From Lachancea kluyveri NRRL Y-12651 (Eukaryota > Ascomycota > Saccharomycetes > Saccharomycetales > Saccharomycetaceae), in contig CM000691.1 in NCBI GenBank assembly GCA_000149225.2, positions 806,001 to 870,000 of the forward strand: DNA of 64,000 nucleotides. Direction: 5' to 3'. Under the pieces are notes generated by a model. The model saw only the letters and a program-made list of their open reading frames with translations. It searched no databases and was not told the DNA's origin. Shown piece after piece: positions 19,206-29,920 of the stretch (its first letter is position 1; each line of letters begins with the position of its first letter). The position numbers and the translations under genes were made by a program.

Positions 19206-21236
19206 ATGCCTAGTGACAACTTACCGGTAACCGCTCTAGATTACTGGGCTGCTCCAGATACTTCGACAACTTATAATCCTCCAAACTCGCGCCAAGTGTT
19301 GAGGATTGCTCTGAACTTGAAATATTTGATAGACAAAGTTGTTCCCATATTGTATGACAGCAAACTGATCACTTGTGAATGCTCGCGTATCTTAAACTCT
19401 AAAGTAATTAAATTAGTGCGTGAAGCATGTGGTGGCGATCTCTCTAATCCTCAGAGTTGCAAAAAATATCAGTCCGTCGTTATCTTTTGTTTGCTGAAGG
19501 TTTGCTCCTGGTATTGGACCATGGCTGCTTCTGAGCTCCACAATGCCGAGCTATACTTTCTCCGTGCAACTACAGCCCAACAGCTGTGTAAGTTGATCAT
19601 TGAAGAAGAGGAGGAAAAGGACTTGAACTTCATGCTTATGCAAATGTTGTGCCGTCGTTACGTCATTAGTGAGAACGATCATGATTGTGATCCTACAAGT
19701 GCTCTTGAGTTGGCGGTGGACATGCATGCTACCACCGTTATTGGAGCTAGTGGATATCAGCGTTGTCTAAAGTGGATTTGGAGGGGTTGGATTGTCCAAA
19801 ACATTGCTGACCCAACGACCTACGTTCTCTGCAGCTCAATTCCTTCGTTGGAATTCAAAAGACACTTCCATCCTGACAGGTTGAAAACGCCAATGTACCA
19901 AAATATTTTGCAAATTTGGTTCTCATTGATCTTTCTTGTGCTGTACACCATCGTTGTCAACAGCAAGAACTCGGAGACTGTCCTGCCCCTTGACATCTAC
20001 GAATGGATTTTCTACTTTTTCACGCTAGGTTACATGCTTGACGAGGTGTTCAAGTTTTATCACGTTGGTTGGAACTACTTGGGCTTTTGGAATGCTTTCA
20101 ACGACACCATGTATAGTATTATCACGGCCTCCATCATATTGCGTATCATTAGCGTCAGCCCAATCAAAACCAGCATTGGAGCGGAACACTGGGACAAAGT
20201 ATCCTATAGGATTCTATCCTGTGCCGCACCCCTAGTCTGGTCTCGCTTATTGCTATACCTAGAGTCTGAGAAATTTGTTGGCGCTTTGCTTGTCGTTTTG
20301 AAACATATGATGAAAGAATCCATCATTTTCTTCTTTTTATTGCTGTTGATCATGATTGGCTTTCTACAAGGTTTTCTAGGTCTAGACTCTGCCGATGGTA
20401 AGCGTGAGATTACCTGGCCAATCTTAAACAACTTGGCAGTCACTGTATTGGGTGCTGGTAGCTTCAACATGTTCCGGAGTTTTGCTCCTCCGTATGCGGC
20501 TATACTGTACTACGCTTACTGTTTTATTGTATCCGTCATTCTGTTAAATATCTTGATTGCATTGTACAGTAGTGCATATCAAAAGGTTATTGACAATGCC
20601 ACTGATGAATACTTGGCGTTGATGGCTCAAAAGACTTTGAGATATATCAGAGCCCCCGATGAAAATGTCTACGTTCCACCATTAAATTTAATTGAACTGG
20701 TCATCACCCCATTTTTGGTCCTCATGTCCAGGAATCAGGCCAAAGACTTCAGCAATTTTATTATGACTATATTGTATTCACCAATGTTGGTTTACATTTC
20801 TATCAAGGAAGTGCGCGAGGCCAAAAGAGTCAGTTACAACAGGATCAAGAAGCTGGACGATGATGCCAATGAAGTAGATGTGGCTTGGGATTTAACTGAT
20901 GGCTACGTTGACGATGAGGACGAGATATTCTCTGACGACCCACAATCGGGTATTCGTGCTACTCAAAAGAAAAACGAGCTTGCAATCAAGCTACAAAAAG
21001 ATGCTGAAAATCTGGACCCCAAATTCCCTGTACCCAAGTCCTGGTATAAAACGGTTAGAAATGTTGCTCAACCTGTGAAAAGAGGATTCGACTCGGGCAT
21101 AGGATGGGAATCTTACGACCTTTACCACGAATTTTCAGAGAAAAATAAAACTGCTGCAGTTAAAATCGACCAACTCACTCAAATGGTCGAGGAATTAACA
21201 GAACTAGTGAAGGAACTTAAAATGAAAAAGGATTAG
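19206..21236 (+). CDS. YVC1: Yvc1, vacuolar TRP-type cation channel
   Basis: The 676-aa protein has the length of S. cerevisiae Yvc1 (675 aa), the vacuolar TRP channel that releases calcium on osmotic shock. An N-terminal cytosolic helical domain (about 1-230) precedes hydrophobic segments between about residues 238 and 460; the pore region includes the VLGAGSFNMF stretch. The C-terminal cytosolic part has a strongly acidic cluster (DDDANEVDV to DDEDEIFSDD, about residues 553-582) of the kind linked to calcium sensing, and ends in a short heptad helix. It is convergent with the methyltransferase gene, with 26 bp between stops. Position matches YOR087W/YOR088W, where the S. cerevisiae reference was once split; here the frame is open throughout. 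Confidence 0.95.
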   Translation: MPSDNLPVTALDYWAAPDTSTTYNPPNSRQVLRIALNLKYLIDKVVPILYDSKLITCECSRILNSKVIKLVREACGGDLSNPQSCKKYQSVVIFCLLKVCSWYWTMAASELHNAELYFLRATTAQQLCKLIIEEEEEKDLNFMLMQMLCRRYVISENDHDCDPTSALELAVDMHATTVIGASGYQRCLKWIWRGWIVQNIADPTTYVLCSSIPSLEFKRHFHPDRLKTPMYQNILQIWFSLIFLVLYTIVVNSKNSETVLPLDIYEWIFYFFTLGYMLDEVFKFYHVGWNYLGFWNAFNDTMYSIITASIILRIISVSPIKTSIGAEHWDKVSYRILSCAAPLVWSRLLLYLESEKFVGALLVVLKHMMKESIIFFFLLLLIMIGFLQGFLGLDSADGKREITWPILNNLAVTVLGAGSFNMFRSFAPPYAAILYYAYCFIVSVILLNILIALYSSAYQKVIDNATDEYLALMAQKTLRYIRAPDENVYVPPLNLIELVITPFLVLMSRNQAKDFSNFIMTILYSPMLVYISIKEVREAKRVSYNRIKKLDDDANEVDVAWDLTDGYVDDEDEIFSDDPQSGIRATQKKNELAIKLQKDAENLDPKFPVPKSWYKTVRNVAQPVKRGFDSGIGWESYDLYHEFSEKNKTAAVKIDQLTQMVEELTELVKELKMKKD

Positions 21237-21262
21237 CCTTACAGAGAAATGCAAAGCAATGT

Positions 21263-22456
21263 CTATCGCTTTTGTAGAACCCAGAAGTTACACATATAAC
21301 CTAACATAGACATACTCTTAGAATTTCTACCGTACCCACACTCGATATTAGTATCATTTTGTAATATTTCAAAATCAAATTTTTGTGTAGCAACATCCAG
21401 AATATCATCTCTACTCAACTCCAAACCTTTTACGGGAACCTTGTAATCCACCTTAGTGATTTCGCCTGTGAACGGATCATAGTTACTCATTGTTTCTAGT
21501 TGCTGATCGTTTTCAAAATGGTACATCAGCGGACCAAAATTGATCCAATAGCCCCCTTTCCTCAACACATGATTGATAGTTTCCAAGTAGTCTAGTATAT
21601 TAAAACCAGTGTCAATAAAGAAACTGGTCACTACAACGTCAACAGTACTTCCAACGTCAGCTCTAAATAGTCGCATTTCCGGAGATACTGAATAGTAACC
21701 TGACACTTGAATACCCATGTTAGGACCATAAAGGTCTACAAATGATCCTGCTGACATTGACATTAAACTGTTGTCCTTAATTTCGGAGAAGATATTTACA
21801 TCTGGTAAACTAACAGAACGCAATTGAGAGCTGCGCGTTAGATGATGAGAGAAAGCGTGGACAAAAGGGTACACCGTGACCCCAGCCTTAGAAATACCGC
21901 CATTTAATATGTACCTAGAGAGAAGTAACATATGGTAGGAAATTTCATTGCCTTGGACTTGAAAGCCCTCTTTAACCAAATCAACTACCAGTCGAGCCAG
22001 ACCTGCACCCGGAACAAGAATTTTTGTTTGCGGCCGCAAATCTGCAGAGAAGCTCTTGTTCAAAAATGGCAACAGCCTCTCCATCAATGATTTACGTTCC
22101 TCTACACATTCTCCCGACCATTCCCTAATTAGTTGAGTGAACATAGAGATGGTTTTGTCCATATCCATACAGCTTGGTTTGTACCAGTTATCTGGATTGG
22201 GGTCGCATCCCCAATCAGAAACCGCCTGCATGGCTACGGATCGAAAGAATTGAGAGTTTGTTTCAATACAGCTGTTCAAATCTTCTAAATATCGCGCGTA
22301 CCAAGGAACCATCTTCTTTTGAGCTTCGGTAAGAGAATTCCATCTAACAACCCTAGGTTTCCAGTATTCTGCCAGCGCGTATTCTTTGTAATGGTAATAT
22401 GCACTCACAACTTGTTGAAGAGCTCTAATTTCGTCTCCGTCCCTCTCATTTTCCAT
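21263..22456 (-). CDS. YNL092W-type SAM-dependent methyltransferase (carnosine N-methyltransferase family)
   Basis: This is a 397-aa protein (S. cerevisiae YNL092W 400 aa) of the N2227/carnosine N-methyltransferase family. The SAM-binding motif I is ILVPGAG (residues 146-152), followed by an acidic residue in QGNEIS at the end of the next strand. The N-terminal helical part is typical of the family. The substrate in yeast is not established, and carnosine itself is unlikely in yeast. The start at 22456 gives the family N-terminus (MENERDGDEIRAL). Confidence 0.9.
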   Translation of the reverse strand: MENERDGDEIRALQQVVSAYYHYKEYALAEYWKPRVVRWNSLTEAQKKMVPWYARYLEDLNSCIETNSQFFRSVAMQAVSDWGCDPNPDNWYKPSCMDMDKTISMFTQLIREWSGECVEERKSLMERLLPFLNKSFSADLRPQTKILVPGAGLARLVVDLVKEGFQVQGNEISYHMLLLSRYILNGGISKAGVTVYPFVHAFSHHLTRSSQLRSVSLPDVNIFSEIKDNSLMSMSAGSFVDLYGPNMGIQVSGYYSVSPEMRLFRADVGSTVDVVVTSFFIDTGFNILDYLETINHVLRKGGYWINFGPLMYHFENDQQLETMSNYDPFTGEITKVDYKVPVKGLELSRDDILDVATQKFDFEILQNDTNIECGYGRNSKSMSMLGYMCNFWVLQKR

Positions 22457-23248
22457 GGTTGCTGCAAATTTTACCTATTCTGTGGTTGATGTTACAGTGT
22501 ACAGGGTTAACGATTTCTCAACCCCTAACAGAAAACTGATAATTTTTGCAAAAGTGAAGCCAACCAGGTTGTTCCAAGTCGAAATACTCTTGACCACAGA
22601 AGAGACACCAAAAGGTGGCATTAGAATACTTTTGACCCAAGAACCGAATGCTCACGAATCAAACGGGAGCCGGAAAGACGACGGATAAACCAACCGTCGG
22701 TTAAGATCGAACGCTTAGTGAGTTGTTCGAAACGCGATGCTTTTTCGTGCACCAGTGTATACGAGGATAATATCGGTACTAACACAGAATCAACCTCATG
22801 TTTGTATTCATAACCAACTGACAAGTTTTCTCATGCACTTGGGTGCAAGAGTTAAAGAGCGCCTGACGAAGAAATCATTGTGAAGATTTCGACCCAGCTT
22901 TCCGGATCCCACATTTTTTGAGGAAATGCCCATTAACATTTGTTGGTGAATGAAATAATTAAAAACGCCTGGACGTACAGGTAGTTTGACACGCATATAC
23001 GTATGCGTATGATTCATCTCAAAGCGCTAAGCGCAGAGAAGATGCACGATGTTTTAACTATCCCCTCGATACGAGCCGTTACGTACATTCATCTGTGATA
23101 ACCGGTGCCTGCTCAGCAATAAATTGCTCTCTTTTTAAGAAAAAGAAGCTCATCTCTCAAAATAATGGGTGGGCAATGTAATGGGATGTAAAAAGCACTT
23201 GTACATTTCGTATATAAATTTACCATATTAAGCGTAAGGAGAGTATAA
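22457..23248. other. Gap between methyltransferase and VPS21
   Basis: About 790 bp upstream of the methyltransferase and downstream of VPS21. A 77-codon plus-strand ORF (22455-22688) starts inside the CATG of the methyltransferase start and reads as ordinary-looking protein, but I recognise no family, so it is not called as a gene. The alternating CGCATATACGTATGCGTATG stretch near 22993-23012 is a near-palindrome. No RNA gene seen. Confidence 0.45.
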
Positions 23249-23890
23249 TCAACAATTACAAGGGCCTGCAGCACCAGTGCTGCCATTAGCGTTTGCAGTT
23301 AAATCTACCCTACTGTCTTCCGTAACTCTCAAGCCACCCTGCTGTTGCTGTAGCTCCTCAGGGGTATGTAAGGGAATCTTCTCACCAATAGCCAAAAAGA
23401 CTTCGTTTACATTATCACCGGTTTTTGCACTGGTTTCAAAGAACAATAAGCCTTCTTCTTCAGCCAACTTTTCACCTTCTTCTTTGGCAACCTTCCTCTC
23501 ACCACCATTTTCTAAAAGATCGAGTTTGTTACCAACCAAAGCAATGATAATACCCTTGTTAGCTTGTTCATGCAACTCTTTGACCCAATGACGAGCTTTG
23601 ATAAATGATTGTGGTTTGGTAACGTCGTACACGACAAGGGCAGCCTGAGCATTTCTATAATACATAGGAGCCAAGGAAGCGAATCTCTCCTGGCCTGCTG
23701 TATCCCAAATCTCAAACTTTATCGTGTGATCGCCCATATTTACTCTTTGGGTGAGAAATGCTGCACCGATAGTAGGTTCTTTATTCTCTGCAAAATCGTT
23801 AGAGACAAACCTCAATACAATAGAAGATTTACCCACTGCTGCCTCACCTAAAAGCACCAGCTTTATCGAGGTAACTGAAGACGAGTTCAT
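23249..23890 (-). CDS. VPS21: Vps21/Ypt53-type Rab5 GTPase
   Basis: The 213-aa Rab5-family GTPase controls early endosome fusion and vacuolar sorting through CORVET. The P-loop GEAAVGKS is at residues 15-22, switch I holds the Rab5-type [11 protein letters not shown], switch II is [14 protein letters not shown], and NKLD and ETSAKTG complete the nucleotide site. The C-terminus CNC is a double-cysteine geranylgeranylation signal. It is the single ancestral copy of the VPS21 (YOR089C) and YPT53 (YNL093W) pair; the lineage predates that duplication, so the symbol is nominal. It lies beside PTC5 (YOR090C) on the same strand. Confidence 0.95.
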   Translation of the reverse strand: MNSSSVTSIKLVLLGEAAVGKSSIVLRFVSNDFAENKEPTIGAAFLTQRVNMGDHTIKFEIWDTAGQERFASLAPMYYRNAQAALVVYDVTKPQSFIKARHWVKELHEQANKGIIIALVGNKLDLLENGGERKVAKEEGEKLAEEEGLLFFETSAKTGDNVNEVFLAIGEKIPLHTPEELQQQQGGLRVTEDSRVDLTANANGSTGAAGPCNC

Positions 23891-24102
23891 TACTAGATAT
23901 GAATTTTAAAGACCCTTCTTTGCAAGCTCTATACAAATTTGAGTGTTGATAGCGCAGAGAGATAGGAGGGACAGAGACGCCTCCTTGAAAAAGCAGTTTG
24001 ATACACATACGTACATGGTGATGAATATAAATAAAAAATGGTATAAGATACATACCGACGTTAATCTTACAGGTGTCATAAATATTTCAAAAGAAAATAA
24101 CA

Positions 24103-24132
24103 AGAGAGAGAGAGAGAGTATGTGTGTGTGTG
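24103..24132 (+). repeat. Compound dinucleotide repeat (AG)n-(TG)n
   Basis: About eight AG units followed by about seven TG/GT units, in the 267-bp space between the VPS21 start and the PTC5 stop. Likely a polymorphic microsatellite. Confidence 0.8.
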
Positions 24133-24157
24133 GAGGGAGGGAAAAGAAGGGGCGCAT

Positions 24158-25825
24158 TTACAATTTTGGTGAAGGCCGTCTTGTAGCATCGTGGTTCATT
24201 TCCAGTTGTCCATCGACACGGGTCAAATCCGATTCATTCCCAAAGAAAACGACGGTGACCGTCAAGTCATCTCTGTATTTTCTACTCATGGGAGATGGAA
24301 TGCTAACCAACGTGGACACGTATTCTTTATTGCCACCTGCACTCAACGCGTTGCGAATCAAATGGGTGGCAACGTTTTGGTCCTCCAACAAGTAGTCACT
24401 TGAAGAACGCTGCTGAGCCTTATACCTAAAGGCAGGCCTTTGGCTCTCCTTGTGCTGGGACAAGTCAGACACCGGTGGCATTTTGCCCTTCACGCCACTT
24501 GAAGCAAGTTTTTCAAAGCCTTGCTTCACAGGCGACTCTTGCATCCATTTCACAACCAGACCAGCGATCTCTTCATTGCTCAACAATTCGAAAAGACCGT
24601 CCGAAGCCATCACCATGAATTTGGTCTCGGGGGTAACGTGCGCTGTAGTGATCACCGGTTCTGCAGTGACATAAGGTGGAGTCAAAAAATCTCTAGGTTC
24701 TTTCCTGAAGTAAATCTTTAAATGGTCGGGTAAATCATAGACAGTTTTGCCATCGAGCTCTTTCACTTTGTAACGGTAGTCTCCAAATGCTCTCGAAGGT
24801 TGCAATGAGCCTAACACTCTTCCATTGCGAACACAGTTCGGTTCATCGGGATGTTCCCGACGGATTCTGGCCACTTCCTCTAGGTTGTCTCCAGTTTGAT
24901 CTGTAGACAAAGCCTCGACGGTCCAGCGCCCTTGCCCATCGACAGATCCCATTAGAACCCTAGAGTCACCGGTGGTCGCAACTTTAAGCGTCGACGTCTT
25001 GGAGTCGAACATCGCTAGCAGCGCACACGAGCCTGAGATTGCAGGCAAAGCATTGATCAAATTCTCCTTCGTGGGTTGTTGGAACAAATTGCCCAGTGAT
25101 CCCAAGACGATGTCGTTGTCCAGTTGTAGAAATCCTCGGGTGATTGCACTATCGACGCTTTGCGACGACAACACCGTGGTCCCTTCGGAGTAAATTTTTC
25201 CGAGTTGATGAGCAACGTAGTGAACCAAGTCTTGACTCAACTTTGTAGAGGTGTACGGGCCACCGTGTCCATCGAAAATACCGAAAAAGTACAAATCTTC
25301 AACATTGAGAGAAGAACCGTCTTCGTTTGGAACTGTGATGACTTGCTCTATGCGGTTATCCTCGATCGGATTGTTCGAGGGCAACTGGGCCACATCGTAA
25401 CGCAACACACCCTTGCCCCTGTTGACGAAGTAGCTCTGCTCTAAGTCACGTAGCCTGTTCGTTACTTCTTTATCCGTGAGCAAAGAGATTGTGTTCTGTT
25501 TGTTTGAACTGGCACCCTGGCCAATGGATTTTTCGGACGACGACGAGCTCGTGTACTGTCTGATTCCGGTGATTGTATCGGAACTTAAGTAGTTGGTAAA
25601 ATAGGAATAGGACAAAATCAGCATCCCACCCAAAAGTGCAAAATTCCACTCCCTTGACAAACCCCTGCCTTTCAAAGGTATCCGGTCTTTATTACTACCG
25701 GAGCTTTGATAGTAAAAACGCCGACGCTCGGATAAGAAAATCAGCTTGGACAACTCTCTTTGGGAAAGACATCTGTATAAGGCCTTAGAACCTCTTCGTA
25801 ACGGAATCATCTGTGGAATAGGCAT
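24158..25825 (-). CDS. PTC5: Ptc5, mitochondrial PP2C phosphatase
   Basis: The 555-aa PP2C-type Ser/Thr phosphatase matches Ptc5 (S. cerevisiae 572 aa), which dephosphorylates the pyruvate dehydrogenase E1-alpha subunit in mitochondria. The N-terminus is basic, without acidic residues until about residue 20, and carries an RRRFYYQ stretch typical of a matrix presequence. A hydrophobic segment (about residues 60-80) follows. PP2C metal motifs are visible: FDGHGG with D185, and MASDGLFELL later. A second in-frame ATG at 25810 (MIPLRRG) could also start a presequence. It is divergent from TMA46. Confidence 0.93.
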   Translation of the reverse strand: MPIPQMIPLRRGSKALYRCLSQRELSKLIFLSERRRFYYQSSGSNKDRIPLKGRGLSREWNFALLGGMLILSYSYFTNYLSSDTITGIRQYTSSSSSEKSIGQGASSNKQNTISLLTDKEVTNRLRDLEQSYFVNRGKGVLRYDVAQLPSNNPIEDNRIEQVITVPNEDGSSLNVEDLYFFGIFDGHGGPYTSTKLSQDLVHYVAHQLGKIYSEGTTVLSSQSVDSAITRGFLQLDNDIVLGSLGNLFQQPTKENLINALPAISGSCALLAMFDSKTSTLKVATTGDSRVLMGSVDGQGRWTVEALSTDQTGDNLEEVARIRREHPDEPNCVRNGRVLGSLQPSRAFGDYRYKVKELDGKTVYDLPDHLKIYFRKEPRDFLTPPYVTAEPVITTAHVTPETKFMVMASDGLFELLSNEEIAGLVVKWMQESPVKQGFEKLASSGVKGKMPPVSDLSQHKESQRPAFRYKAQQRSSSDYLLEDQNVATHLIRNALSAGGNKEYVSTLVSIPSPMSRKYRDDLTVTVVFFGNESDLTRVDGQLEMNHDATRRPSPKL

Positions 25826-26153
25826 CGCTGTGTGTTCACTGCGTGTTCTCTGCTGCTGAACTGTTTGAACTCAGGCACAAATTCATCTTTCAAGACAAAA
25901 ATTAATGGGGGGACGATGACCCGGAGAAAGAAAAAAGGTTGATGAACAACAAAACAGCATAAAACGATATTAGTATGAAGTGATTTGGTGTAGTTTTGTA
26001 CGTGACAAAATTTGAAAATCGAGACGAATAAAAATTTTCATTTCTGTTCTTCGATGAGTTTGAACGCTAACTATCATCTAATCGCAAGAAAAGTTTGGTG
26101 GGATAATTTGTTTGACAGTCCACAGCCAGTAGCGCCTCACAATCACCAGAACC
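25826..26153. other. Divergent promoter region PTC5/TMA46
   Basis: 328 bp between two divergent starts. It has an A-rich plus-strand side toward TMA46. No specific site or RNA gene recognised. Confidence 0.4.
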
Positions 26154-27191
26154 ATGCCACCAAAGAAAAAGCAACAAAACCAGCCAGCCAAGAAAAAGGA
26201 CAATGTCGACAAGACATTTGGTATGAAGAATAAGAATAGATCGACCAAGGTCCAAAGGTTTATCAAACAGGTTCAAACCCAGGCGGATCCTAAGAAGGAG
26301 GAGATGAGGAGAAAGAAACTCGAGGAGAAGAAGTTGATGGAGGCTGCAGAGGCTGAAAGAAAAGCGTTATTCAACCCTGTGATTGATCAAAAAGTTAGAG
26401 CTGGTGTTGACCCGAAGACTGTGTTGTGTGCCATGTTTAAAATCGGCAACTGTAACAAAGGTGCTCGTTGTAAATTTTCACACGATTTGAACGTCGGGCG
26501 TAGGGTTGAAAAGAGAGATTTGTACCAGGATGTCAGAAATGAGAAAGAGGAGGATACAATGGATCAATGGGACGAAGAAAAACTAAGAAAAGTTATTCTT
26601 TCCAAGCATGGGAATCCAAAAACAACCACAGAAAAGGTTTGCAAGTTCTTTATCGAGGCTGTGGAAAACGGGAAATACGGTTGGTTTTGGATGTGTCCCA
26701 ACGGCGGTGACAAATGTATGTACAGGCATTCTTTGCCTGAAGGTTTCGTATTGAAGACCAAGGAACAAAAACGACTAGAAAGGGAGGCTATAGACAGTCA
26801 GCCAAAGATCACCTTGGAAGAATTTATCGAAACAGAAAGAGAGAAATTGGATAGAAGCCATTTGACCCCAATCACAATGGAAAACTTTGCCCGTTGGAAG
26901 AAAGACCACATCATCAGCAAACTGAACGCCGCAAAGGAAAACGACGCCAAAAGGAAGCCCACCGGTCGTGAAGTGGTATTAAAGAACTTTGTCGAAGACA
27001 AGAAGTTTGCCGAATCTGACGATCTTGACGTTACCAAGGGTTCTGCTTGGGATTTGTCCGAATTTACCAAGGCCCTAAGAGATGCAGAGACTGACGAAGG
27101 TAGTGGTATCAAAGACTACGGTGATGGTAGTAATCCGACTTTTGATATCAAAAAGGATTACGAAGAATCCCATCCTACCATCTCTGCATGA
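26154..27191 (+). CDS. TMA46: Tma46, ribosome-associated CCCH zinc-finger protein
   Basis: The 345-aa protein has the same length as S. cerevisiae Tma46 (345 aa), a DFRP1-type partner of the GTPase Rbg1 that associates with translating ribosomes. A lysine-rich N-terminus (PPKKKQQNQ) precedes two CCCH zinc fingers, one at about residues 92-110 (CAMFKIGNC...CKFSH) and one at about 163-196 (C...[12 protein letters not shown]). The C-terminal half contains the conserved DFRP region ([21 protein letters not shown]), which binds Rbg1. The start at 26154 matches the family. Confidence 0.95.
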   Translation: MPPKKKQQNQPAKKKDNVDKTFGMKNKNRSTKVQRFIKQVQTQADPKKEEMRRKKLEEKKLMEAAEAERKALFNPVIDQKVRAGVDPKTVLCAMFKIGNCNKGARCKFSHDLNVGRRVEKRDLYQDVRNEKEEDTMDQWDEEKLRKVILSKHGNPKTTTEKVCKFFIEAVENGKYGWFWMCPNGGDKCMYRHSLPEGFVLKTKEQKRLEREAIDSQPKITLEEFIETEREKLDRSHLTPITMENFARWKKDHIISKLNAAKENDAKRKPTGREVVLKNFVEDKKFAESDDLDVTKGSAWDLSEFTKALRDAETDEGSGIKDYGDGSNPTFDIKKDYEESHPTISA

Positions 27192-27400
27192 AGGAGCGTC
27201 TAAATCCTCTTCCTTCCACCCTGAATTTAATGCTTTGATATATATACGCATGTATATCTTATTTGTACCATTAAACTATATATATATTTTTATTTTCTTT
27301 TTTTTTGCCTCTTCCGTTTTCCATTCCTTCCCGTTTGCATGGATAATAGCCCCACAGACTAGTTTATGGCACAATGGAAACCCCAAAATTGACACCACGT

Positions 27401-27649
27401 TTAGCGAGAAGACAATTCCCTAATTTTCGCAATGCTATCCTCCAAACATAATTCTGGTTCCTTAAAAAACATGAACCTGACTTTGTCTGAAGTATGGCAG
27501 TTTTTCAATTCTACTATGCTGGTCAAAACGCGCTGCCTCCATGAATCAGCCCTTTTGTCAAAAAATGTGCCGTAAGTGCCATAGTCATTTTGGGAGGACG
27601 GTGTGTAATATACCGAATCGTCCACTTTCGCTGCCGGCACAGGTGGTGG

Positions 27650-27680
<31 letters not shown>

Positions 27681-29242
27681 TGCGACGAGTCCGGACCACG
27701 CATTGATAACCGAGTTGGTTTCCTTGGTAGTGGTGGCGGCGATTGTTTCTTAGATTGAAGGATCTCATGTTCTTGGCCTTTAGAAAGGACTGGCTTCCTA
27801 GTGGGGACCGGAGGTGGCACATGAGGTGTCTCCGAATGCGTATGGGTAACAGGTTCATCATCAAATGTTATCAGATCAGGCACTTCTTGCACCTCTTGCG
27901 TTTGATGACTCTTTGAAACGTCGAGTTTTTCTGCAGTGGCCTTGTCTTCATAGTATTTCTCCTCGATCAACGAGTTCAACTCGTCCATTATGTTCCAATC
28001 ATTGCTTGGCACATCGCTCATTGAATTCTTGCAACAACGGATATAGATGCCTATTATCTGGTCAGGAAATTGCCTTGCGGTGGCAATATAAGCCTCTAGA
28101 TCTTGTTCTCCAGAGTCTCCGACTAGGATGAATTTCTTATGAGGGAAGTCCCGGCATACAGTCACTATAGAGCTCAATTTTCTTTTGGCACTGGAGGTCA
28201 TCAGGCTGCTGAGCAAATTCCCAGAGTACTGTTTTAAGAACATTGGACCCATGGGATACTCGTGAGAAATGTAATCGTGCAACACGGGGTAGATTTGACA
28301 GGGCGAGTTTGAGACGTAAAAGAAATCCACTTGGCTGGTGTGCTTTAGAGTGTTGTACCAAAGTGACATTCCTGGGATCAGCCAAGTGCTAAAGTCATTC
28401 ACAAATATGTTGCAAAAAACGGACCGTTTGTCGCCAACAACACCTGTATGCTTGACGGTGTCGTCAATGTCACTGATCAATCCAAAGCCACTGTCTTTTA
28501 CGAAATCATTATGGTAAGTCGTGGTAACGTTGGATGGAGTATCCACCGTGACAGTAGTCTGCTGTGGCTCGAAATCCGTTGTAATTTTTAGCTGGAAGTT
28601 GCCCAGGCTATCGGTGGAGGCAAATGTGGTTTCGTGCTCACCGGCACCTACTATGTCGACGATTAGAGGCGCATCGGCAATATTCTTCGAAAAAAACCCA
28701 GATATCCGAGATTTTAAGGTATCCTCATGATTGACGTCTGGTACAGCAACCGTTGTACTACCAGTAGAAATGCTGCTAGCGTCCGAATCGAGCGTCGTGG
28801 TGGACTCATTGTAACTGCTGTTGTTTAGAACGCTTTCCAATTTTTCTTCTGCCTCCACAGGGTCGCTATTGGGCCGGAAGAACTGCTTGCAAAGCGATAG
28901 AATCAACCTATTCTTTCTGTTCATCGTGCCCGGCGTATACACCAGGCCTCTTACAAACGTGACGTAAGAACCATCCGGGGTCATCCTAGTGTACGAGGGG
29001 TAAGTGAGTAGCTTTATGTCCTGGAGTGGCTGTAGTCCGCCATTCACGCCTCTCGTGCCAGAGTCATCGACATAGTAATAATTCTTAAGCGTCGAGCTTG
29101 CCTCTGCCTTCAAATTGGATAAACTTGATGTCAAAGTGGGGAGATAGACGTCTTTTGTGGTCTTCATCATGTTAAACAGCCGCTGCCGCTTCCCCACTGC
29201 GGCGTTGGGACTGCTGTTAGGTGTAAACTCGCTATTCAGCAT
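27401..29242 (-). CDS. APP1: App1, actin-patch phosphatidate phosphatase
   Basis: The 613-aa protein matches App1 (S. cerevisiae 587 aa), a Mg-dependent phosphatidate phosphatase at cortical actin patches. The HAD catalytic motif DIDDT is at residues 258-262 (GLISDIDDTVKHTG), followed by the conserved FFYVSNSP and LVGDSGEQD motifs. A C-terminal tail is proline-rich with PPPVPTRKP, PPPLPRKP and a polyQ-polyP run, suited to SH3 proteins of the actin patch. I chose the ATG at 29242; the frame stays open upstream to 29338, but only through a non-ATG codon. It is divergent from ECM3. Confidence 0.93.
27656..27685 (+). repeat. (GTT)n trinucleotide repeat, polyQ of APP1
   Basis: A run of about nine GTT triplets on the plus strand encodes consecutive CAA glutamines in APP1, just before a polyproline run. 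The nearly pure codon suggests slippage. Confidence 0.8.
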
Positions 29243-29920
29243 TCTTCTTCTAGTTCTTTTGCGTCTGAGCTTCTTATAAAGAGAAATGCTTCTTGTTTGC
29301 TCTTGTCTCTGTAGCGCGGTTCTCGTCAATAACAACAAAACGGCACAATAGTATTTCTTGTATCTACGCTAGTATCCTCAAACTTGTTAGCACTAGTCCC
29401 TGTTACAACACATCATTCTAGAAGGCGCCCTCAACGGGATACAAACAAATCGTATATCATTTTATGTTGGAATTCTAATGTCGTTCGTATAAAAATATCC
29501 ACGTCAATCATGCACGTGACCCCGTCGCCGCATCCCACTCCTGAACTCAAACCATCCCACGCATTCTGTCAGAGGGAATAATAGAAATACCTACACTAAG
29601 CCTGCCAAGGCCTATACAGTAGCCTTACCACGCTTGTCTCGTGAGCGTTACGAAATAATGATGTAAAATTGTTTTTATACGGGAGATGACTTATATATAA
29701 CAGCCTTATTTGTAGCGAATCTATCAAATAAAACATCCTTAAGCGCTGGATATTGATCTTTCAGTAAAACGCATAATTTCTTGCAGCCAGCATAATCTTT
29801 CCGAGATACCATTCAGTGAGATAAAGATAAAGCTAACGCACTCGCAGAAACTAAAACAAAGCTGCTTTTACTTTCACGTTCACCCACTCGCAAACCTTCA
29901 TTTTCCCATATCTAAACACA
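29243..29920. other. Divergent promoter region APP1/ECM3
   Basis: 678 bp between divergent starts. It includes a Cbf1-type GCACGTGAC near 29514-29522 and several TATATA-like runs near 29690-29700. There is no centromere element III nearby and no RNA gene or credible ORF. Confidence 0.45.

Noticed and set aside
29243-29338. Basic 32-residue extension of App1 resembling a mitochondrial leader
   Set aside because: The frame there has no ATG; it opens with TTG. App1 is a cortical actin-patch protein.
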